From assembly GCA_022578605.1 (NCBI GenBank), contig MU394098.1, positions 62,001 through 126,000 of the forward strand: a stretch of DNA of 64,000 nt. The letters are read 5' to 3'. Shown here piece after piece: positions 22,250 to 34,329 of the stretch (its first letter is position 1; every line of letters begins with the position of its first letter). The DNA comes from Camillea tinctor (taxonomy: Eukaryota; Ascomycota; Sordariomycetes; Xylariales; Xylariaceae). A program made the position numbers and the translations under genes. The notes under the pieces are model-generated. The model worked only from the letters and a program-made list of their open reading frames with translations. It made no database searches and was not told the origin of the DNA.

Positions 22250-23959
22250 ATGTTCGACGGTAATTGGATATCATGGAGTCTTTCCATAGTCGTACTTGTT
22301 CTACTAGCCTATCTCATCAGTGTAAACCAGCTTCTAAGCCAGACACCAGATGAAATCCGCAGGCTGTCTGGCCCACGATGGACACCACAGCTGTTGCGGG
22401 AAACCTACGAGAGGTTGCGGAAAACTCCGTTTGACTATAAAGATAAACTGCCGCCGAGATTACATCGCCGGTATATCGTAACCGGAGGTTCCGGTAAGTC
22501 CGACATCACTTACACGGTTTGTGAAACCCGGCGTGACTGTCGCACAACCCGGGATATGAATTCATCTCTCTCTCTCCATCCACTCTATAGTCTAGATAAC
22601 CAGTTCCCTCCCCCTCCTAACCAACCTTGGTAGGCCTAGTAGGTGGCTACATCGTCGAGCAGCTCCTCGCGCGCGGCACTCCCGGGGGGCACATCCGCAT
22701 CCTCGACCTCCGGCGCCCGTCGCGCCTCGCCGTCGACTTCGCCAGCACCGACATCACCTCCGCCGCCTCCGTATCGGCCGCCTTCGCGCGGCCCTGGCCC
22801 GCGGACGCCGCCCCCCTCCCCCTCACCGTGTTCCACACCGCGGCCGTGATCCTCGCCGCGGAGCGCTCCGCCGCGCGCTACGCCTTCCCGGAGACGGTCA
22901 ACGTGCGCGGCACGCGCAACGTGCTGGCCGCCGCGCGCGCGTGCGGCGCCTCCGTCTTCAGCGCCACGTCGTCGGCTAGCGTGTGCATTCGCCCCGTGCG
23001 CCCGCTGTGGTTCCCGTTCTCGCCGCGCGAGAGGGGGAACTTCGCGCAGGTCCTCGACGAGCGCGATTTCTTGCGCCCGCTGCGCGCGCGCGAGGGGTAC
23101 TTTGGGAATTACCCCGCCAGCAAGGCGGTGGCCGAGAGGATCGTGTGCGAGGCGGATGGGGAGGGCTTTCGTGCTGGGTGCATACGCCCCGCCAATGGGG
23201 TGTATGGCGATCCGACGGATAATACGGTGGGGGATCCGCTGAGTAGGGATGTGCTTCCGACGTGAGTTCTCACAGACACACATATATAAGCGATATGAAT
23301 ATACGATACGTATCTAATAAACCAAGCTAACATCCCCCCTTTCCTCATCCTCCAGCTGGGTCCCCCACATCATCCAACCCTTCATCCACGGCCGCAACGT
23401 CGCCCTCGCCCACCTGCACCACGAATCCGCGCTCCTCCTCCCCCAACCCTCTTGCTCCGGCCGCCCCTTCGTCGTCACCGACCCCAACCCGCCCATCGCC
23501 TACGCCGACCTCTACGCCGCCATCGCGACCCTGTCCGCGCACCCCTTCGCCGCGCTGCGCCTGCCCCCCGCCGTCGCGCTGCTGCTGTCCCACGCGCTCG
23601 AGCTATACGACGACCACCTCGCGCCGCGGTTCCGGTTCCTCCTGCCCCCGCTCACGGGCGACGCGCGGAGCCTCAAGCCGGCGCTGTTCTCCATCTGCAC
23701 GCACTTGGTGGCCGCGGATGGGGACGCGAGGAAAGGGGTCCAGGACGGCGGCCTGGGGTACGAGGGCGTGGTTACGACGCTGGAGGGCGTGGTGAGGGAG
23801 GTGCTGGAGTGGAATCGGGAGCATGGGTTTGATTGTGAGGGGGAGGAGGGGAAGAATGGGGGGAGGGTGAAGGGGAGGGTGGCGCAGAGGAAGACGTACA
23901 CGACGTCGCTGTCGCTCGCGGAGAAGATACAGAAGAGTCTGAGTCTGAGTCTGAGTTGA
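22250..23959 (+). CDS. 3beta-HSD-like NAD-dependent sterol dehydrogenase/epimerase
   Basis: Exons 22250-22493, 22634-23261 and 23356-23959 join in frame to 491 residues. The protein is an extended SDR of the 3beta-hydroxysteroid dehydrogenase/isomerase family, which includes the C-3 sterol dehydrogenases. A hydrophobic segment at about 11-27 suggests an ER membrane anchor. The dinucleotide motif TGGSGLVGG is at 78-86, a Ser-rich strand SATSSAS is at about 192-198, and the active-site YPASK gives Y241 and K245. The family is usually 350-450 residues long; this one has extra C-terminal low-complexity sequence (Gly/Glu-rich, then a SLSLSLS end). Exon 2 is extremely GC-rich compared with exon 1. 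The first intron splits the Gly codon inside the Rossmann motif, which supports the join. Its precise sterol or other substrate cannot be assigned. Confidence 0.88.
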
Positions 23960-26900
23960 GGAGGTGGCGGGGTGGGAATATGTTCGGTTCTGAGGGAGGG
24001 GAGAGAGTTTTGGGTTGAGGAGTTGGAGGAGGGGAGGGATGGGAAGAGGTGGCTTCGGATAGTATTGGTGTGGTGTATGTACCTACATGTAAATATTACT
24101 TCTGAGAGCCCTAAGTTCATTCAGCTAGACAGAAGATGAAGGTATATAATATGTAGTGTAAGGTGTATCAATGTACATGGATTTATAGCTAGACTACCAA
24201 CTTACATATAATGGGGTTTTAAACCTACCTGCCTCTAGCTGCTCCATACGCCGAAAGAAGCCATAACTATCGAGAACCAATGCCAAGAAGTATGAGCCGA
24301 GTACATGTAGTTCTTGAATGCACGAGTTTATTAGATTCTCTTCGTATAAGTACGTGCATGTAAGTCGAGTGGGTACTTTTGAATATGTCGTGGTCTTCTT
24401 GGAACTCTATATACTCTCAACGAGGTATGCAAGTTAATTGATATTGAAGATTCTCTATCTCATACTATATTTTGATGTTAATATCTTACCACACAACACC
24501 CCGCCAGACAAACCCTCAAACTTGATAATGATTAATATTGATCTGATATATCCAACTCGCTGATGATATTGGAACACTCTAACCTAATCAAATATTAAGC
24601 TGTGTACAGGTCCTATTAGCCTAACCTACTCTGGTAGTTATCTAGGTAGGTTAACCTTTTTTGTGATCTGCTGGTTGATAAGTTGATAGGTCCCGAGAGC
24701 TGTACTAACTATTTTGTTTAGGTGCACGCTAATGCGATTGACTTTTGGTGTGAGATGAGCTCAATTAAGTAGGCCGGTAGGTTAGTACCTAGTGTGTTTT
24801 CGGTCTGTTGATCTCAGTTCAGCTCATCACAGCTCATATCATTTCGAACTGGATATTGCATTATCTTTCTTTTCCATTCGAGTATTCTCATTCTTTCACC
24901 TCTTTCTTATCCCCGAGACTATTGACTTGGTAAAATACTCTCCGTAGTGCGAGCCGGATTACGATAAGAAGTGCACCGTGCTGCCTATCACAATTATCGG
25001 CCACCTGACCCCATTGTTAGGAGGTATACCTAGTTAATTTCTTGTTGTCAATATCTCGTAGGTTTTAGGTTTAAGTCCAGGCCGTCTAATGTCAATTGCG
25101 GGATCTGTGTGTACTTTAGGTAAGATAAGGAACTAATTCAAAGAGAAAGTCAATTCAAAGACAAACGAACCTTATCTTCCCAAGCTGCTGGGCTTATGAC
25201 ATCAAGTCAACGCTTGATCCAAAGTCAATCGGTTTAAGGAGGGAGTTTCCGGTGGCTTTGCACTATGGCTGTGTTATGGTGGCTAAGGCTCTATTCAGGA
25301 CCAGTCAGCCAATCTTCAACTGGACTTGGTTAACTTAGCTGATAACAACACATCTTTCTCTCTCTTAACTTGTCTGAGGACATGCTGCCTCAAGTCAGTT
25401 GAGTTATGATGTCTGATCTAACATAGGTGTGTGTGTATGCTCAACCTTCAATTCATTAATCTTCTATAAGTCGACCTATATTTAGCATCTATAGCCCTAC
25501 TATAACACCCCCTCATCGCATCATCGCATCATCGCATGAATATCTATAGCATGTGAACCTTTTTATAGGAGACAACGGTCTAACCTACCAGGGTTGCAAG
25601 TATATGCGCACGCACGTACGTTGTTATTATATGTAGCTGTAGTACATATATGGCGTGCGTACGTGCGTAGAGGCATCCCTTTATGCTGGGTCCAGTTCTT
25701 GTTATTGTCCATCATGCGTGAGAGGGGCCCTCTCTTCCCAGGTCATGTCAAATCAAAAAGAACGAGCCGGAGACGACGATCAAAGGTTAATCTTTTTTTA
25801 TTTTGGGTTGTCGACTGTAGTTGGTTGACGATTCTCCAATCTTCGTCTTTTTCTTTTTCTTCTTTTTCTTTTCCCTCTTCCATGGACCGTGCTTCTCTCT
25901 TAGGTTGGGCTTTTCTTGTCTCTCTATTCGACAGATGAGGGTATGGGACCTAGTCCTGCAATGTCATTTCATGTGCATTATCGAGATCTGCTGTACCCAA
26001 TTCCGCGTCGCCCTCAGACTTGAGACCCAAGACTCAATACTCAAGACTCGATACGGCGAGACCCGTCTCGTGTCGCTCATTGTGATCACTTACATGTAGG
26101 TGCTACTTACAGCACCTAATTTTCATTTGCTTCCTGTCACTCCATTTCAAGCATCTAGACCGAATCGTACATGGCTTGCTGTGAATAACATTTGTCGCTG
26201 CTCAGTGTCCACATACGTGGAGCCATCAGATCAGGGTAGGGGGAGAGGAAGGGGAAGCACAGAGTTTCTGGAAAGCCGAAAGCAGAAAAATTAAGGTACT
26301 TAAGTACTCAGCAGCTCAGGTACGGACGATTCGTCGATCATTCCCGGGCTAATACACAAGGATTGTACATGTACACCACACTATATGCTAGCCGACTAAG
26401 GTACTTTGAACGTGTAACAGCCAGTTCATTAAGTAGTCTTAGTGGGTATGCTGCCCTTATTAATACTTAATTATAATCAGTACAACCAAGTTACTACATT
26501 AGCCTATCTGTATAAATCGCATCTAAAACAACAGACGTCTTGATAATCAACAAGCAGTAATGGGAAAATAAAAAAAGTGTGTATGTGTGTGTGTGTGTGT
26601 GTGTGTGTACGTACGTCTAGCAAGTTCCAAACCCTCAAGTTCTCACCCATGAAAGGCGCATTCAGGTCCTGAATAAAATTAGTGTAAAAGAGGCGTGGCT
26701 CGGGTACGTATCCCCACGAAATACGGGGTGAGAGAAACACCCTTTATGTATCTCCAGTCCAAGCCCGTCTCGCTGGAGGCCGGCTTGGCAGGTACAAAAC
26801 ATAATTATCAATGCTACCAATAGGAATTGATAAAGTATTCGAATAGTCGAGAAGCGAAAACAAACCAAAACGAGTTGAAAAAAAAAAAGAATGTCACCGC

Positions 26901-28313
26901 TAGTCGTTGTACATACATCTGTAGGTTCTGTAGGTGTAAGTGTAAGTGTGTAAAGGTAGTGTAAGTAGGGGATCAGTCAATCAATGGATAAGATGGATGG
27001 ATGACTGGATTCCCATAACACAGCTTATATTGGTTGGGGGAGGGATAACCGACGAGGCCTGCCACAATCATGAGTTTCGTCCTGTAAAGTCACCTGTCGC
27101 TCTTTTAATATTCAATGCACCACTATTTACATCTACAACTACTTCAACTTCAACTTCCAGTTCTCGCTTGCCATCTCACCCATCGCGCATAACTTAGCAA
27201 TGCATTGCACAACCTTTCCCATGAAACGTGGTTTTCCCTGCATGGAGTGGCATCTAGAAGAGAGAAAGAGGTGAAAAAACCTGCCAAATAGGCATAGGGT
27301 TATGCAGGCTGTCTGCATTAGCCTGCACCTTATCAGGGGAGGGGATTATTCAGGCATTAGTGTAGTACACATGTAGTACACATGTAGTGTATGTATTCAG
27401 GAACTGCTGGGGGCACCCTTGGTTATCTTCCTTGTCCCCCCAGGAGTAGCTTTCGGTGCACAGACCAAATGTAACATCTCGCACCGGTTCAGTAGCCTGA
27501 AAGAGATCCGACGGGGCCTTGAGGTCTTTCTTCGGGTTCACAGCCTTACCTAACATCGCCTAGCAGCACTGATGCAGTAGGCTCTCAGGCCCTGAGACCC
27601 TCACGGGCGGGCGATCCAAGCCCGCTACTGGAGGGTTAAGTGGGGCATTTCTAGTGATGCCACCCCCCCCAGTAGCCCAGTCTTTCCCTCTCTAAAATAC
27701 CTAACCTAGTTACTTACTAAGTACTAATAATCCTTCCTGTCTTTCTCTTTTCTCACCCCTTGTCCTGTTTCTTCATCTCCCTCAACCCTCGCTTGCTTCT
27801 TTTACTTTAATTATATTCTTTTGGTTTTTTTTTATTCTCTTTCTTCTCACTCACTCTCACTCAAACTCTTCCCAACCACCTCAAAAGTCTTCGCTGGACC
27901 GAATTTGTATCTACCGCTAGATCCTAATACATACATACTCTTACTCTCACACCGGAGAACATCAGCTTGTTCCCTTTCGTTCCTTTTGAGCTCGTGAACC
28001 TTACTACCTTACTATTATACCGCACTCTTCTCTGCCTTGAAAGGAACTGCTAGAGACATCTGAAAAGACATTCGCAAGAAGAGGAGAGACACACTATATA
28101 TCTCGGACTATAGTGACATCAGCCTGTCATATACACTTGTCTAAGACGCCACCGAACTAATCGAATACCAATTGTTGAGATACACAATTCCACACCTTTT
28201 CTTCCTCTCACACCCAATTGAAAGTCGGCACCAATTTCTTTCTTGTTGTGGGTCTCTTTATTTTGCGAAGATAAAAGCATATCATCACTATCACCATCAC
28301 CATCACCGTCACC
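23960..28313. other. Long gene-free region with pyrimidine-rich distal part
   Basis: About 4.3 kb have no frame that looks coding. There is a (GT)n microsatellite at about 26578-26608, a short alternating purine-pyrimidine palindrome-like patch at 25603-25665, and a direct repeat GTAGTACACAT near 27361-27382. From about 27720 the sequence turns strongly CT-rich. It is probably the promoter and long leader of the gene starting at 28314. Confidence 0.5.
26576..26608. repeat. (GT)n microsatellite
   Basis: A near-perfect GT dinucleotide run in intergenic DNA ends in TACGTACG. Confidence 0.9.
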
Positions 28314-28706
28314 ATGCCGAGCCTTCTCGAAAAGATCCAGGCCAAGATCGAGCTCTACCGCCTCGAGCAGCGCTACACGCGCAACCGCCACCGACGCTCT
28401 GCCTTTGTGAGCAATGCCATGTACGTTGACGGCGAGTACGTCTACCAGACGCCCAACACTACTGGCTCGTCCACCAACAGCTCCAATGCCTCTTCGGCCG
28501 CATCGTCACCTGTCGATCAGACCCGGCGTCGCAGCTTCGAAGACCCCGCCTCCCCGACCCACCAGACCACTATCGAGGCGGACACTTCGATCCGGAAGAA
28601 GCGGTCCAACAGGTTCTCCGCTATGCCTGGCTTTGGCTCGTTGAGCTCCAAGAACAACATGCCGGACTGGAGGCAAAACGCCGTCGACGTGCGGGAAGTC
28701 CGGTGA
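28314..28706 (+). CDS. Small conserved-looking hypothetical protein (130 aa)
   Basis: The single exon encodes 130 residues. I do not recognise a family. The N-terminus MPSLLEKIQAKIELYRLEQR is an amphipathic helix. A short ordered part with YVDGEYVYQTP follows, then a Ser/Thr/Asn-rich disordered linker and a basic patch (IRKKRSNRFSAMPGFGSL) before the C-terminus. No signal peptide or membrane segment is present, so it is probably cytosolic or nuclear. The codon bias towards C in third positions, and a CACC string immediately before the ATG, argue that it is real. The leader is very long and pyrimidine-rich, with a CATCAC repeat just upstream, as in highly transcribed fungal genes. Confidence 0.72.
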   Translation: MPSLLEKIQAKIELYRLEQRYTRNRHRRSAFVSNAMYVDGEYVYQTPNTTGSSTNSSNASSAASSPVDQTRRRSFEDPASPTHQTTIEADTSIRKKRSNRFSAMPGFGSLSSKNNMPDWRQNAVDVREVR

Positions 28707-30997
28707 TGAACTAAGGGATAACAGAGCTACAATGTGGTTCTAGACCGAAGTGTCTTGTCTTGTCTTTATTCTATTTTTCATTGATGCACACAAAAAAAAG
28801 GCGATTGGCTTTTTACTTGGATATACCACTTAATCTTTTTTTCGGGAAAGGGGGGGCAAAAGAGATGGCGGACCATCATATCACTATAGCTCGTTCAATC
28901 GAGGCTGTTACGACTCTATCATCTATCATTTGAAGGAAACCTTTTTTTTTTTTTTATATTTCTGTCTAACGCATATCACGATGCTGTATCATTGACTTTT
29001 TAAGGGGGGCTCAAGGTGGAAGAAAAAGGAGGGACGAGTTTAAGAAGATGGTATGGAAGGATGCTTCTAACAAAGCACACTCTTTTTATCCAGTTTTCTT
29101 TGATTCCTCCTTATACATCTATTGCATATAGAGGTGGCAGATCTTCATCATTACGCTCGGCTCGAAAGTACTAGACAATAGCAAGGGGAAATAGGAAGAG
29201 GGACTTTATAAGTTTCTTTTTTAACGCTTTTATGGGGGGTTTCGGGTATATTTTAGACGACCCTTGGTTTGCTTGTTGTTATTAGTATCTCATGAGAATA
29301 ACCTTTCTACCCTTGGGGGAGAATATCCCTCGGGTTAGGTAAATAAGAACAAAAAAAATATTATCACACCATGCAAGCATGCGAAAAGCAAAAGTTTCTT
29401 AAAGTTAAAAAATCACAAACGCCATCTCGGGTATCCATGCAGTAGTGACTTGATAGCTTTTAAATTGTCGAGTTTCACGAGAATACGGGAAAGGGGATTC
29501 TAGACGCCATCGCAGCGCCACGGCAAACACGTGCCTGTAAGTAATACGATGATGTTGCGCATCTGCGCATGCATCATCATCCTATCGGCAATGCAAGGGA
29601 CGGGAGAGAGGTTTGGTAAATGAATGTGGCTTAGATGATCATTCTACACTGGATTTAGGTAATAGGTAAGTAGATCCATCCTTCAGATCAGATCAGATCA
29701 AAGATTAGGATCGAATCTGATCTTTTTTCCTTTTCTTTCTTACAACATGACAACTTACAACACACGCACACACACACACACATATATATATATGAGTACC
29801 TAATATAGGTAGAAAGATTTCAGGGTAGGTAGCATCGTGTAAAGTCGGGAATGGATAAATAGATCGATAGGGAGAGGGAAAAGGTGGGGAGAAGGCAAGG
29901 AGGGAAGAGATGGGTGGGTTACACTTGAGGGATGGATCCCGTCCTCGTAGTAGTACACATATATAACCTATTTGTATTATAAAGTGTCAGTGTTACATAT
30001 ATAACCTATTTGTATTATAAAGTGTCAGTGTTACATTGGGAAATTGGATAGATAGCATATGTGACAGGTTAGACTAGGGATGGGAAAGGATTGGGATATG
30101 CTAAGTATGGTATTGGGCTAATATAGTATCAGTACTTAGGTATATCGTGATATAATATAACAAAAGTCTATTCAGTCACGGTAGGATTGAAACAGGGGAA
30201 AAGGATGTGAGATCGGAATAGAATCAGCATACACTGAAGGGTGCGTAAGTCATATTAATGAGAATTGTCCGAAGACTTATTCAGATTCTCTTTTCCTTTC
30301 CCCTTTCTTTTGTTTTCTTGTCGTTTTCTATCATTTGTCAAAGGGGGGAAATAGTCTAAGCTAAGAATAACGTTGTGTTTAAGCTTAAAGTCAGTTATAT
30401 GTCATTTATCTCTTTTAGGTGGTGATGTGAGTTCTTAATAGCATCCTATTCCGTCCTATACATCTAGAGAGATGCTGCTTATACGGAGCTAGCCGACTAG
30501 GTAGGTTAGTTAGACACATACCTATAAAGATCTAACCCAAACAGTAGGTAGCCTTAGAATGAGTTGATCATACACCCACTCGCAGAAGATGGCACGACTA
30601 GTGCGTGAATGTCTACTGTATACATATACGACATATCACTTTATCACCGTTTCTAACTAGCTGACAAAACTCCCCTAACACCTTTCTATTAATATTCTTC
30701 ACACCTAACCCAGATAGGTGGATGGTATCTAGTTATACACACGAGTCAAGGAACCTAAGCTCTAGTTGATTCCCCTTTATCCCGTTTCCTCCCCCCTTTT
30801 CACCAGAAAATCCACACATATCCTAACCACTTGAATGATTCCAGTCAAAACAAGTGCTGATTTTCTCCCCTCCTCGTCTCCATACCAACTTGGACCATCC
30901 CGTCTTCCCTCACTAGGAGTGCAGTGGTTCATTCACTCCTAGTAGTTTTCATCGAGAGGAGAGGGCTTGGCCATGCCATGGCAATACCATGGTCTTC
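28707..30997. other. Intergenic region
   Basis: About 2.3 kb hold no supported gene. They contain an (AC)n(AT)n microsatellite at about 29761-29793 and a 38-bp tandem duplication at 29957-30032. Confidence 0.5.
29957..30032. repeat. Perfect 38-bp tandem duplication
   Basis: Two identical 38-base units (29957-29994 and 29995-30032) beginning ACATATATAACC lie head to tail, followed by four more bases of a third unit. Perfect identity suggests a recent duplication, for example by replication slippage. No coding role is visible. Confidence 0.92.
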
Positions 30998-31420
30998 TTA
31001 GTTCTCAGAGGTGGAGTTGGACTGGCGACCGTGAACTTGAGAACCGAGAGTTCGTGCAGAAAGATCGATAGCTGTAAAGAAGAGAAAATACAAGTTAGTC
31101 ATTGAGGTTTAAGTGATTACACAGCCAACCCAGGGAGTTGGTGAAAAGAGAAAAGGGGGTCCACGATTAGGGGGAAGGGGAGAAAAAAGCATACCATCGA
31201 TCTGACGGGCGAGCGACCGTGGGTCAACAGACTCGTCGTTCTTCTCGAGGGCAATGGCCCGGGCATCGACGGCAGCAGCACTGGAGCTCGCCGCTGCCGC
31301 AGCGCTCGACGATGCCGCCGCGGCATCTGCACCCCGGGCCACAACGCGAGTCGGGGAAGCGCCCGCAAGGGAGGCGGCGGTGGCGAGGACGAAAAGGACG
31401 GAGCTGGTGAAGGCCTTCAT
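30998..31420 (-). CDS. Small Ala-rich secreted protein (99 aa)
   Basis: Exons 31420-31195 and 31071-30998 join in frame to 99 residues. Residues 1-21 form a clear signal peptide (MKAFTSSVLFVLATAASLAG, then A/SP). The mature part starts with an Ala/Ser-rich stretch of about 25 residues, continues with charged, mildly amphipathic sequence (ARAIALEKNDESVDPRSLAR) and ends in SNSTSEN with a potential N-glycosylation site. It has no cysteines, so it is not a hydrophobin or a typical Cys-rich effector. The intron is 123 bases (GTATGC donor, TTTACAG acceptor). The function is unknown. Confidence 0.68.
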
Positions 31421-34329
31421 TTTTGCTTGTTTTTTTTAATCTTGTTTCTCTGTTGTTTTGATGGGGAAGTAATAAGGAGTGAGGATAGTGGAAGCTTTTG
31501 GTTTCAATGACGAAGTTGAAAGTAATTTCAGCAATAAAAGAGTGCTATAATAAAAACGAGCCGGTGTTCTCTCGGAGAAGCCTGGGCTCTTTATGTACGT
31601 GTAGAAGGTAATGACCGTTTTGATCTATGATGTAGAGGTGTCGGTTACAGAAGTAGAAACAATAACTGAAGAGGATGTGCAATATATAGGTCGAACTCGA
31701 GGTCTAGTTACCAGCATTATCCACACACTGTTCGTTCGTCACTTATCACATGACGAACTCTGATCTACTCCGCTTACACACGCTCTGTATGATGGTTAGT
31801 ATGATTTGCACTGCTTGTTCCAACCGTAGATCCCAAGAATAGGATACGCAGTAATAGTAAGCATCCACCGCCCTCTCCCCATGGGCTTAACCATAGAGAT
31901 GGGATGAAAACAACAAAAAGGAACAGGCAGCGCGCGGGTCGTGTTCCCCACCACGGAAACGATCTCTGCGTCGAAACGCGGCCTACCCTAATCCTTCTCA
32001 ATCTAGGCCGGCGGTCCTCGTCGTCGGGGTTCTTGGCCACCATTGACGTTGCAACCGAAGCCTATCAAACCGGACCGTCCACTATGACCGGCAACAGGTG
32101 GAGATGATCGGCATCTTGGCAGGTCAGAGATGCGCCCCCAAGAGCCGCGCTGCGGTACGACGCACGACACGATTAGCGTTCTCATGGACGACGGATCGCC
32201 CGCGGTCGATCGCTCGGCAGGCTTAAGAAATTGATAGCCCGCCCATTGATTTATTTCGTGGCAGCGTGGCTTTCCTGGGGTCGAATCGGATCGCCGCTCT
32301 CAGATCTCTCCCAATCATAACGTATACCTAGCTTATCACGATATTTTGAATAGGGGTATCATAAGCACTAAGATTTTTAAAGAATCTCTTGTGGTTCAAA
32401 AAAATCTAGTGACCTACCTGTCAAACCTAGTTGATCAGGTAAATACTTACGTGAGAAATAACCAAAGTAAAGAGTAAGTATGTGAGAGAGAGAGAGAAAG
32501 CAAAGGTTGGCACAGGGTTTGAAAAACTAGACAAGGGCAGATTACCGTATAGGGGGATGATCGTTATACAGCTGCAACTTACAAAGTCTGGGGATAGGCC
32601 ACCAAGTTCCATCATCCACGCTAATCTCTCGTCCTGTCTCTCTCGCTCTCCTATAAACTGGACCTATAAAACTGGACCAACAACCCAGTTTCTGCGCCGA
32701 CCGACTCCTTCTGATAGGCAATTGCAATCATAATTCCATAACAACAAGCGCATCAGCTTTTGTGGTCCTCCCCCCTCCTGAACAACACCAGCCCCCAACC
32801 TTCTCGCTGCAACCACCAAGTTGGTTGGCTGACCTTTGACTTGTATCTATTGTTCACTTACTGAAACTCTAGCTGTCGTGCCATTTTCTTTGCCGAGTAT
32901 GGCTTTTTTGTGCTGCTTATAGAAGAGCAAGGGAAGCGAAGAAAAGAGGAGGAAAACAAGGAAAAAAAAAACACAGAGCAACAAAAGACCCCTCGACCTC
33001 CTCGGATTACCATTGTAGGTAAGATGTTCCCGAAGGTTCGGTCTCGCGGTCGCAAGAATACCACTATGGCTGCTATTTGCTCATGGATGCTGATTTTGGT
33101 CGCGATGTCACCCCCACGCGGTAGAGTCATACGTACGTACGTATAATAATGATAATAATAGTACTGGAAATACCCAGCAAAATGACGGAATGAGCGTGGC
33201 CCGCAACTTAAACCGCCGGTCCGGTATCGAAGAGATGAAAAATCAGTCGACAATTTGAAGGACCTATCGAATAGATGGGGTGGTATTAGGGGTGAGGTAG
33301 CCTATATGGTACTCTTAGATGAGATTCTTTCGATCGTCACGTAAGACTTGTCTATCTGCCACGTAGCTGCTCAATACCGTAGAATATCGTCTTAGTCATT
33401 TCAGACTTTCAACAAGTGATAATAGCTCAAAGTACCCGGCCGGTAGGCTATAGGATAATGATGATGATGACGACATCGTATATTCAATACAGCCTCGAAT
33501 CACTTTCCAAGTCATGTAGGACACACGAGGCTGTGGAGGTCAAGGCCAGTCGCAGCCCACGTAAAACTAGCAAACCTATAGCTTATAGCAAGCTCGCAAG
33601 CGAAATAAAAGTAACGACCCGCAGGAAGATCTTTTGGAAGACTCGAGGTCTGCCAAGGAGTCCAGACTGTGGTATTCTGAGGGCCATCGTCGATGCGCGA
33701 AACATCGAAACAATCAGTACTTGTGGGTGGTGCTTGGCTTGATAGTAATCTTAGTGCAACTGACGAAGAGACCGATCGGCGCTGTTAGAGGACCTGGACG
33801 ATCTTGTCCTCTTTTTACCCAACCTACGAATCTTGCTTCAGATTCATCCGAACATGGGTATATAGAAAACTGTGAGATGCCCGGACGGCGTGGGCAACAT
33901 GCCAAGGGTATTCGCGGGGAGAGGAGGGAGTCTGACCTAGACATCAGTGAAATGCCCTTTGTGAATCGAAGTAAGCTTATACACCTTTCTATCCTTATGC
34001 GAGTCGAGACTATAAAACACATAGATATATCTGGGTAGATATGGAGAACTCCACAGACATATGGTCCTCCGAATAGAAAGCGTTGTAACACATGAACGGA
34101 TCAGGACATGTATTAGTTATACATGAGAGGAATAGTGTCAATTGTGCTTTCAGAAAATGAAAATAACAGGATATACGCTAAATAATAAAACTATAAACGT
34201 CCAAAAATGAAAATATGTCGTCAAAATATACCATATATATACACGTATATGTGTGTGTACGCCGACCCATGCATGAACATTAAATCCAGTCCCCCTTTTC
34301 GACCCCAAAAAAGTCCCCTTTCTCATCAA
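31421..34329. other. Intergenic region
   Basis: About 2.9 kb have only short unsupported frames. The first 200 bases are probably the promoter of the small secreted protein gene. The part near 34100-34329 is the 3' flank of the multicopper oxidase. No RNA gene was recognised. Confidence 0.45.

Noticed and set aside
22636..23283. 215-codon minus-strand frame opposite the 3beta-HSD-like gene
   Set aside because: It is an antisense shadow of very GC-rich coding sequence, with Ala/Arg/Gly-rich low-complexity translation.
25603..25665. Hairpin-like alternating GCGCACGCACGTACG / GCGTGCGTACGTGCG patch
   Set aside because: The arms pair only imperfectly and the sequence is simple alternating purine-pyrimidine. 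No terminator or mobile-element boundary is visible.
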